Of a DNA stretch of 36,668 nt, positions 28,936-36,668 are shown one piece after another. This stretch comes from Bacillus sp. 7884-1 (lineage in GTDB: Bacteria; Bacillota; Bacilli; Bacillales; Cytobacillaceae). Under the pieces are notes generated by a model that made no database searches, had not been told where the DNA came from, and worked only from the letters and a program-made list of their open reading frames with translations. The DNA is taken from positions 1 to 36,668 of the forward strand of contig NZ_NPDD01000067.1 in NCBI RefSeq assembly GCF_002272245.1, written 5' to 3'. Position 1 is the first letter of the stretch. Each line of letters starts with the position of its first letter. The translations under genes were made by a program, and so were the position numbers.

Positions 28936-30740
<1,805 letters not shown>

Positions 30741-30758
30741 TTCATTCCCCGCCTTTTT

Positions 30759-32246
30759 CTATTCAATCACTAAGGTAACGACTGACATAGCTGGAAGTTT
30801 GATAACTAATTTGTTGTTTTCAACGGTCACTCCAGTGAACTCAGCTGGTTTAACAACATCTGGCTGTTCAAAAGTGTTATGAGCATTCATACTATCTGCA
30901 GTAAGGATGGTGCCAGATACCTTTGAATCTACTGCATTTACACCACGTAGATCTAAATCAATAATTGCTTCATTTTTATGATCAATGTTACATAAGCTGA
31001 CGTGAACTTTGCCTTCTGTATTTTTAGATGCTGATACCGTTACTTGTGGTAAGGTAACCCCATTGTTTTCATAGGTTCCAAATGTTGAATCTACAGCCAA
31101 CACTTGCGCATCCTGGTGTACTTTGTACATATCAAATACATGGTATGTTGGAGTTAGAATCATCTGCTCTCCTTCAGTAAGGATCATTGCCTGCAAGACA
31201 TTAACGGTTTGAGCAATATTTGTCATTTGAACGCGGTCTGCATGATTGTGGAAGATATTAAAATGTAAACCTGCAACTAGAGCGTCACGAATTGTATTTT
31301 GTTGATATAGGAATCCTGGGTTCGTTCCTGGTTCTACATCAAACCAAGTTCCCCATTCATCAATAATCATTCCAACACGTTTTTCTGGATCATATTTATC
31401 CATAATCGTGCTGTGTTTTGTAATTAATTCATCCATATGTAGTGCCTTTTTCATCGTGATAAACCATTCATCTTCAGGGAAATCAACTGCAGATCCTTTT
31501 CCAAGCCAGAAATCTCCAGGAATGGTGTAATAGTGGAGGCTTAAGCCATCCATTAGCCAATGTGCATTTTTCATTAGCACTTCGGTCCAGTTATAGTCAT
31601 CAACGTTCGCACCGCCAGCAATTTTATAAATCTTGTTGCCGCCATAATTTCTTACATAGGTTTGGTAACGTCGATAAAGGTCTGCATAATATTCAGGACG
31701 CATATTTCCGCCGCAGCCCCAGTTTTCGTTCCCTACTCCAAAATATTTTAGTTTCCATGGTTCCTCTTTGCCATTTTCCCGACGCCAATTTGCCATTGGA
31801 GATTCGCCTTCAAATGTCATATATTCAACCCATTCAGACATTTCCTGAACAGTACCGCTTCCTACGTTTCCACAAATGTATGGCTCACACTCTAACAATT
31901 CACATAACATCATAAATTCATGTGTTCCAAAGTGATTGTTTTCTACAACGCCGCCCCAATGTGTATTAACCATACGCTTACGATTTTCTTTTGGACCAAT
32001 GCCATCTTTCCAGTGATATTCGTCTGCAAAGCACCCGCCTGGCCAGCGAAGGACAGGAACTTTAATATTCTTTAATGCAGCTAAGACATCATTTCGAATT
32101 CCTTTTGTGTTTGGAATAGAAGAATCCTCGCCTACCCAAATTCCTTCATAAATACATCTGCCGAGATGTTCAGCAAAATGACCATAAATATTCTTATTTA
32201 TTTTTCCTTTTGTAATATCTGCGTTCACAATGACATTATTTGACAT
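30759..32246 (-). CDS. second GH51 alpha-L-arabinofuranosidase (AbfB/Xsa-like)
   Basis: A GH51 enzyme of 495 residues, only distantly similar to abfA next door. Acid/base E174 lies in [11 protein letters not shown] and nucleophile E297 in [10 protein letters not shown]. Other family marks are [20 protein letters not shown] and [21 protein letters not shown]. subtilis likewise has two GH51 enzymes (AbfA and Abf2/Xsa) with different preferences for linear and branched oligosaccharides. The ATG follows AGGAGG at 9 bases. No signal peptide. Two hairpins lie upstream, between it and araA. Confidence 0.92.
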   Translation of the reverse strand: MSNNVIVNADITKGKINKNIYGHFAEHLGRCIYEGIWVGEDSSIPNTKGIRNDVLAALKNIKVPVLRWPGGCFADEYHWKDGIGPKENRKRMVNTHWGGVVENNHFGTHEFMMLCELLECEPYICGNVGSGTVQEMSEWVEYMTFEGESPMANWRRENGKEEPWKLKYFGVGNENWGCGGNMRPEYYADLYRRYQTYVRNYGGNKIYKIAGGANVDDYNWTEVLMKNAHWLMDGLSLHYYTIPGDFWLGKGSAVDFPEDEWFITMKKALHMDELITKHSTIMDKYDPEKRVGMIIDEWGTWFDVEPGTNPGFLYQQNTIRDALVAGLHFNIFHNHADRVQMTNIAQTVNVLQAMILTEGEQMILTPTYHVFDMYKVHQDAQVLAVDSTFGTYENNGVTLPQVTVSASKNTEGKVHVSLCNIDHKNEAIIDLDLRGVNAVDSKVSGTILTADSMNAHNTFEQPDVVKPAEFTGVTVENNKLVIKLPAMSVVTLVIE

Positions 32247-32266
32247 GAATTAAGCCTCCTGTTTCT

Positions 32267-32282
32267 AACACTTTTTAGTGTT
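32267..32282. other. small hairpin before the second GH51 gene
   Basis: AACACT and AGTGTT pair around TTTT. It stands between the araA terminator-like hairpin and the ribosome site of the GH51 gene and may act as an mRNA 5' stabiliser after processing. Confidence 0.4.
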
Positions 32283-32298
32283 CTATTATTAAACACTA

Positions 32299-32320
32299 GG
32301 GCTATTATTGCTAATAGCCC
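32299..32320 (-). terminator. terminator-like hairpin after araA
   Basis: GGGCTATTA pairs perfectly with TAATAGCCC around a 4-base loop, 28 bases after the araA stop. The T run on the minus strand is interrupted (GTGTTTAATAATAG), so partial termination that keeps araBDA above the downstream genes is likely. Confidence 0.55.
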
Positions 32321-32347
32321 CAAATGATTGTTTAATTAAGTTTCGAA

Positions 32348-33832
32348 TTAACGGTAAATAAGGTCGTTCCAGCGCAGTTCATTATTGAAGGCATGAGTGT
32401 TAGTATCGTTATTGATTACTACCATTTCAATACCAGCTAATTCAGCAAAATCTCTTAATTGTTCAGTTGTTACTTTAGTAGAGTAGCCAGTATGGTGAGC
32501 TCCTCCAGCCTGAATCCAATTCTCAACAGCTTGACTTAAGGATGGCTGTGTCTTCCATAAAACCCTCGCTACAGGAAGATTTGGCATTTCTTTCTCTGGC
32601 TGTACAGCATCAACTTCATTCACAAGTAAACGGAAACGATGTCCAAGGTCGATAATCGATGCATTTAATGCAGAGCCGCCTTTTCCATCAAACACGATTC
32701 TCGCAGGGTCTTCTTTGCCGCCGATTCCAAGCGGATGAACCTCAATTTTAGGACGTGTTGCTGAAATTGTAGGACATACCTCAAGCATATGGGCACCCAG
32801 TACCATTTCATTTCCTGGCTCAAAATGATACGTATAGTCTTCCATGAAGGACGTCTCTTCGTTACCAGCAATAATTTTCATTAATCTAACTAATGCGGCA
32901 GTTTTCCAGTCACCTTCTCCAGCGAAGCCATAGCCCTGTTCCATTAAACGTTGAACAGCAAGACCTGGCAGTTGATGCATACCATGTAAATCTTCAAAAG
33001 TTGTCGTAAATGCTGTATAGTTACCTTCTGTTAAGAAAGCTTTCATTCCTAGTTCAATTCTAGCTTGATAACGAATAGAGTCTCTCACTGGACCTTCTGT
33101 AAGACCTTCAGGCACAATATCATAAAGCTCTTCATATTCAGCTAAAAGCTGATCTAATTCTTGGTCAGTTACCTCATTCATTTTTTGAACTAAGTCACCC
33201 ACACCATATCCATTAACAGTCCAGCCAAATTTAATTTGTGCTTCGACTTTGTCACCTTCTGTAACTGCTACCTGACGCATATTATCGCCAAATCTTGCTA
33301 CTTTAAGGTTTTTGCTTTCTGCAAACGCTGCTGCTGTACGCATCCAGCTGCCAATACGCTCTCTTACTTCAGGATTTTCCCAGTGTCCAACCACTACCTT
33401 ACGCTTAATATTCATGCGGCTGTGGATAAAACCATGCTCACGGTCACCATGTGCAGATTGATTTAAGTTCATGAAATCCATATCAATGGAATCCCATGGA
33501 ATATCACGATTAAATTGAGTAGCTAAATGTAATAGTGGTTTTTGAAGTGCAGTTAGTCCTGCAATCCACATTTTTGATGGTGAGAAGGTGTGCATCCAAG
33601 TAATAATACCTGCACAATTTTCATCTGAATTTGCTTCTAAAATCAATTTACGAATCGCATCTGAATCTTTTACAACGGATTTGAATACGAGTTTATAAGG
33701 AACAGCTGAGTCATCATCCAGACCATTCACAATCGTTTTTGAATTTTCTTCTACTGCTCTTAGTACATCTTCTCCATAGAGTAATTGACTTCCAGTGACA
33801 AACCAATATTCATACGCTTTCGTAGTTAACAA
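32348..33832 (-). CDS. araA: L-arabinose isomerase
   Basis: A 494-residue manganese-dependent isomerase that converts L-arabinose to L-ribulose. Family stretches include [56 protein letters not shown] with metal-binding glutamate, [17 protein letters not shown] with metal-binding histidine, and GGAHHTGYS. The start is TTG, about 7 bases after AGGGGGAG; B. subtilis AraA begins at the matching residue (MLQTK). It is the third gene of araBDA, 78 bases after araD. The spacer 33833-33910 is AT-rich and without obvious hairpin. Confidence 0.95.
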   Translation of the reverse strand: MLTTKAYEYWFVTGSQLLYGEDVLRAVEENSKTIVNGLDDDSAVPYKLVFKSVVKDSDAIRKLILEANSDENCAGIITWMHTFSPSKMWIAGLTALQKPLLHLATQFNRDIPWDSIDMDFMNLNQSAHGDREHGFIHSRMNIKRKVVVGHWENPEVRERIGSWMRTAAAFAESKNLKVARFGDNMRQVAVTEGDKVEAQIKFGWTVNGYGVGDLVQKMNEVTDQELDQLLAEYEELYDIVPEGLTEGPVRDSIRYQARIELGMKAFLTEGNYTAFTTTFEDLHGMHQLPGLAVQRLMEQGYGFAGEGDWKTAALVRLMKIIAGNEETSFMEDYTYHFEPGNEMVLGAHMLEVCPTISATRPKIEVHPLGIGGKEDPARIVFDGKGGSALNASIIDLGHRFRLLVNEVDAVQPEKEMPNLPVARVLWKTQPSLSQAVENWIQAGGAHHTGYSTKVTTEQLRDFAELAGIEMVVINNDTNTHAFNNELRWNDLIYR

Positions 33833-33910
33833 GGTAGCTCCCCCTTAGGATATTGTATATTTGATAGATTCGTAATTTCTTAATATGAAAATGAGTTAAT
33901 ATTTTTACTT

Positions 33911-34606
33911 CTATTTTTGACCATAGTAGGCATTCACGCCGTGCTTGCGAAGATAGTGCTTATCTAACAAAAATTGATCAATCGGTTCTATTTGTGAATT
34001 TAATTGGAATGTATGAAGGGCCATTTTGGCTACTTCTTCAAGTACCACTGCATTGTGGACAGCCTGATTGGCATCTTTCCCCCAACAAAATGGTGCATGA
34101 TTTGAAACGAGTACACCTGGCATTGCTAACGGATCAATACCTCCAGTTTCAAATGTTTCAATAATGACATTGCCTGTTTCCAACTCATATGCCCTCGTTA
34201 TTTCATCTTTTGTTAATGTGCGTGTGCAAGGTATTTCACCATAGTAATAATCTGCATGAGTTGTACCTAAAGCAGGAATGGAACGACCTGCCTGTGCCCA
34301 AGCAGTTGCCCAAGGTGAATGTGTATGTACAATTCCACCTACATGTTGAAAGGAGCGATAAAGTGAAAGATGTGTTGGCGTATCAGAAGAAGGACGCTTT
34401 GTTCCTTCGATGATGTTTCCTTCCAAATCTACTACCACCATATCCTCTAGTGTTAGTTCTTCATATGGAACACCGCTGGGTTTAATAACTACGAGTCCTT
34501 GGTCACGATCAATTCCACTAACATTTCCCCATGTAAACGTAACAAGTTCATGTTTTGGAAGCTGTAAATTAGCTTCCAAAACATCTTTTTTCAATTTTTC
34601 TAACAT
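33911..34606 (-). CDS. araD: L-ribulose-5-phosphate 4-epimerase
   Basis: A class II aldolase-fold epimerase of 231 residues that makes D-xylulose 5-phosphate from L-ribulose 5-phosphate for the pentose phosphate pathway. Zinc ligands are the pair in [16 protein letters not shown] and the later H of [16 protein letters not shown] and [10 protein letters not shown] bind phosphate. The ATG follows GGAGGA at 7 bases and overlaps the araB stop (ATGTTAG), so the two are translationally coupled. Confidence 0.95.
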   Translation of the reverse strand: MLEKLKKDVLEANLQLPKHELVTFTWGNVSGIDRDQGLVVIKPSGVPYEELTLEDMVVVDLEGNIIEGTKRPSSDTPTHLSLYRSFQHVGGIVHTHSPWATAWAQAGRSIPALGTTHADYYYGEIPCTRTLTKDEITRAYELETGNVIIETFETGGIDPLAMPGVLVSNHAPFCWGKDANQAVHNAVVLEEVAKMALHTFQLNSQIEPIDQFLLDKHYLRKHGVNAYYGQK

Positions 34607-36294
34607 ACTGTCTCCTCCGTTTTCTCTAAGGAGCTATCCCTCTTAATTTTTTTCAATGTCTTCATTACATTATTTTCGCCGCGTCCAAAGTAATCATATA
34701 AACGGGCATACTCATTGAAAAGCTGATTATATACGTCTGCATTAGATTTAATAGGTTGATAGATATAATCTTTTACTCGGCCCATATCCTTTGCAGCATC
34801 CGTAATACTATCGTAGCCACCGCGGTCTTTTCCTGCTGCAACTGCACCGAACATGGCAGAGCCTAGTGCAGGTGTTTGAGATGAAGCAGAAATTTTAATA
34901 TCCATATCTAATACATCTGAGTAAATTTGCATCATCATTGTATTTTTTTCAGCAATGCCTCCAGCTGCGAATACTTCGTTTACTGGCACTCCATTGTTTC
35001 TGAAAGTCTCTACAATCATCCTAGTGCCATAAGCTGTCGCTTCGATTAATGCCCGGTAGATTTCTTCTGGTTTCGTTAGTAATGTAGCGCCTAACAATAC
35101 TCCAGTCAGGTCAGCGTCAACAAGAGTAGAACGATTGCCATTCCACCAATCTAATGCCAAAAGTCCACTTTCACCCACTTGTAGTTTGCTAGCTTTTTCG
35201 GTTAATAGCTGGTGAATATTAATTCCTCTAGCATTTGCTTCTTCTTGATAACTTGTAGGTACACAGTTTTCTGTAAACCATTCAAAGTGGTCGCCTACAC
35301 AGGATTGTCCTGCTTCATATCCCATGTATCCAGGAATTACACCATCTTCAACGACACCACACATACCCGGTACTACTTTTTCTTCTTCCCCAAGCAGTAT
35401 GTGACAGGTTGAGGTTCCCATAATCATTAACAATTTCCCGGGCTCGGTAATTCCTACTGCCGGAACCGCAACATGAGCGTCTACATTCGCTACAGCAACT
35501 GCGGTACCAGGTTTCAACCCTGTTAACTTTGCTGCTTTTTCAGTGATTTCTCCGGCTTTCGCACCAATCGGGAATATCTTTGTTGATAATTTTCCCTCTA
35601 CTACATTCTCCAAACGTGGATCAAGCGCCTTAAAGAAATCCTGTGATGGATAACCATCTTGCTTATGCCAAATTGCTTTGTAACCAGCCGTACAGCTGTT
35701 ACGGGTGATTTCTCCCGTTAATTGAGAAATAACCCAATCAGTTGCTTCAAGTATTTGATCTGCACCATCATAAATTTCTGGTGCTTCATTTAAAATTTGC
35801 CAAACTTTTGGAATCATCCATTCAGATGAAATTTTTCCGCCATAGCGGGCTAAGAACTTTTCCCCACGTGCTTCAGCAATTTCATTTAAACGATTTGCTT
35901 CGTCTTGTGCCGCATGGTGTTTCCATAGCTTTACATAACTGTGAGGATTGCTGCTTAGTTCTGGTTGAAAACATAAAGGTGTTCCATTTTTATCAATCGG
36001 CAGGACCGTACAAGCAGTAAAATCTATTCCTAATCCAATCACATCTTCTGCTGAAACTTGTGCTTTTGTTAATACTTCTGGAATTGTAATTTCTAAGACT
36101 TCCAGGTAATCAGCTGGATGCTGCAAAGCCCAATCGTGTTCCAACTTTGTTTTTCCATCAGGTAAAAACTCATCCATTACCCCATGTGTATATTCCTTAA
36201 CAGCTGTAGCAACCTCTCTCCCTGTTCCTACTTCAACAAGTACCGCTCTTCCTGATTGTGTTCCATAATCTACACCAATCGAATATTTGGTCAT
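34600..36294 (-). CDS. araB: ribulokinase
   Basis: A FGGY-family kinase of 564 residues that phosphorylates L-ribulose with ATP. Family marks are [15 protein letters not shown] at the N-terminus, [25 protein letters not shown], the FGGY signature region near [13 protein letters not shown], and [20 protein letters not shown] in the ATP domain. It is the first gene of the arabinose operon. The ATG follows AGGGTG at 7 bases. A sigma-A promoter with AraR-like operators and cre sites lies in the 374 bases upstream. Confidence 0.95.
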   Translation of the reverse strand: MTKYSIGVDYGTQSGRAVLVEVGTGREVATAVKEYTHGVMDEFLPDGKTKLEHDWALQHPADYLEVLEITIPEVLTKAQVSAEDVIGLGIDFTACTVLPIDKNGTPLCFQPELSSNPHSYVKLWKHHAAQDEANRLNEIAEARGEKFLARYGGKISSEWMIPKVWQILNEAPEIYDGADQILEATDWVISQLTGEITRNSCTAGYKAIWHKQDGYPSQDFFKALDPRLENVVEGKLSTKIFPIGAKAGEITEKAAKLTGLKPGTAVAVANVDAHVAVPAVGITEPGKLLMIMGTSTCHILLGEEEKVVPGMCGVVEDGVIPGYMGYEAGQSCVGDHFEWFTENCVPTSYQEEANARGINIHQLLTEKASKLQVGESGLLALDWWNGNRSTLVDADLTGVLLGATLLTKPEEIYRALIEATAYGTRMIVETFRNNGVPVNEVFAAGGIAEKNTMMMQIYSDVLDMDIKISASSQTPALGSAMFGAVAAGKDRGGYDSITDAAKDMGRVKDYIYQPIKSNADVYNQLFNEYARLYDYFGRGENNVMKTLKKIKRDSSLEKTEETVC

Positions 36295-36319
36295 TACTTA
36301 TCACCCTGCCTTTTATGTA

Positions 36320-36334
36320 AGAATACGTTTACAA
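36320..36334 (-). promoter_or_regulatory. cre site for CcpA in the araB leader
   Basis: On the minus strand TTGTAAACGTATTCT fits the cre consensus WTGNAANCGNWNNCW at every position. It lies 26 bases before the araB start, downstream of the promoter, where bound CcpA would act as a roadblock. Confidence 0.75.
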
Positions 36335-36386
36335 AAATATGATTTTTTTTAAGTTTCATAAAATGTTCATCCTATTACTTCTCGTT

Positions 36387-36402
36387 AATTAAACGCTTCC
36401 AT
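36387..36402 (-). promoter_or_regulatory. second cre-like site in the araB leader
   Basis: On the minus strand ATGGAAGCGTTTAATT keeps the TGNAANCG core and misses one conserved position of the consensus. It lies within the long leader between promoter and araB. Confidence 0.5.
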
Positions 36403-36418
36403 AATTCCACTACCATGT

Positions 36419-36516
36419 CATCCGTACAAGAATGAAAGTATAAAGTCTAATTCTTTTCTTTCCACCTTACAAGTATACAGTTAATGTAAAATCACCTTTC
36501 AACTTGTACGTATAAC
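36419..36516 (-). promoter_or_regulatory. three AraR-like operator boxes
   Basis: CATCCGTACAAGAATG (36419-36434), CCTTACAAGTATACAG (36466-36481) and AACTTGTACGTATAAC (36501-36516) each resemble the palindromic B. subtilis AraR box centred on TTGTACGTACAA as I recall it. The last covers the predicted transcript start. AraR would bind without arabinose and release with it. Confidence 0.55.
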
Positions 36517-36526
36517 CTTTAAGTTG

Positions 36527-36554
36527 ATTGTACCACCTATCTCTATTTTTTCAA
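36527..36554 (-). promoter_or_regulatory. sigma-A promoter of the arabinose operon
   Basis: On the minus strand TTGAAA (complement of 36549-36554), 16 bases, then TACAAT (complement of 36527-36532). Transcription near 36519 would run through the AraR-like box, giving a leader of about 225 bases. Confidence 0.65.
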
Positions 36555-36607
36555 TGGTATTTTGATAATTTATTAAAAAAGTTTTGAACCCCCATAATCA
36601 TCCTCTT

Positions 36608-36667
36608 TTAAAATAGGTCTGTTGATTTGCGCTCCATTAAGGAAAGCTTCTTTGAATAATCACCGCA
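36608..36667 (-). CDS. possible 3' end of an AraR/LacI-type regulator gene (partial)
   Basis: A minus-strand frame open from the right edge ends at TAA (36608-36610) with residues SLMERKSTDLF, recalling the ERxST tail of LacI/AraR-type ligand domains. Another frame is also open at the edge and stops at 36637-36639, so this is tentative. Position just upstream of the arabinose operon suits araR. Confidence 0.3.
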   Translation of the reverse strand, partial: CGDYSKKLSLMERKSTDLF

Positions 36668-36668
36668 G

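Noticed and set aside
36576..36650. An alternative minus-strand frame ending near 36575
   Set aside because: It is closed by a TGA within a few codons upstream of its only stretch and would run into the araB promoter region; nothing resembles a known protein.

Overview
The window looks like chromosomal DNA from a Bacillaceae member, probably Bacillus, Neobacillus or a close relative. The evidence is strong AGGAGG-type ribosome binding sites, frequent GTG and TTG starts, intrinsic terminators, CcpA-type cre sites, sigma-54 (SigL) promoters with a RocR-like activator, a Bacillus-type araA/araB/araD/araM/abfA locus, BdbC/BdbD, and a LysM-SleB cell-wall hydrolase. Nearly all genes are on the minus strand; only the ureohydrolase and Dps genes, plus a possible gene fragment at the left edge, read plus. 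I see no rRNA, tRNA, IS element, phage gene or CRISPR array.

Region 1 (about 1-1.25 kb) holds a possible gene end and a large HAD-type phosphatase. Region 2 (1.5-17.4 kb) is a polyamine/diamine catabolic regulon. Reading leftwards from 10.1 kb, one gene train encodes an aminoaldehyde dehydrogenase, a PatA-type diamine aminotransferase, a GabT-type omega-amino-acid aminotransferase, a GabD-type semialdehyde dehydrogenase, a CaiB-type CoA-transferase resembling SUGCT, an acyl-CoA dehydrogenase with glutaryl-CoA dehydrogenase residues, and a DUF3870 protein. To the right are a sigma-54 activator, a RocG-type glutamate dehydrogenase with two small co-transcribed proteins, a PuuP-type putrescine importer and a divergent agmatinase-family enzyme. 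I found four near-consensus -24/-12 promoters, one in front of each of these units. The first four enzymes can take putrescine to succinate and cadaverine to glutarate. The last two can take glutarate through glutaryl-CoA to crotonyl-CoA. Glutamate dehydrogenase would recycle the 2-oxoglutarate used by the transaminases.

The puuP-ureohydrolase intergenic region (about 490 bp) is dense in control signals: a cre site in the puuP leader, two opposed sigma-54 promoters, and three imperfect repeats with an exact 52-bp period ending at one of the promoters.

Region 3 (17.5-20.1 kb) is housekeeping and stress: a LysM-SleB hydrolase, a Dps protein and the BdbD/BdbC thiol-oxidase pair.

Region 4 (20.2-36.7 kb) is an arabinan/L-arabinose locus read leftwards: araB-araD-araA, GH51, DUF6171, GH51, galM, araM, two tandem GH43 duplicates, a MATE transporter, an aldo/keto reductase, a UlaG-like metallo-hydrolase and an arabinanase-type GH43. 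None of the glycosidases has a signal peptide, so short arabino-oligosaccharides are presumably imported and cut in the cytoplasm. No importer lies in the window. A sigma-A promoter with AraR-like boxes and cre sites precedes araB, and the right edge may hold the end of the regulator gene.
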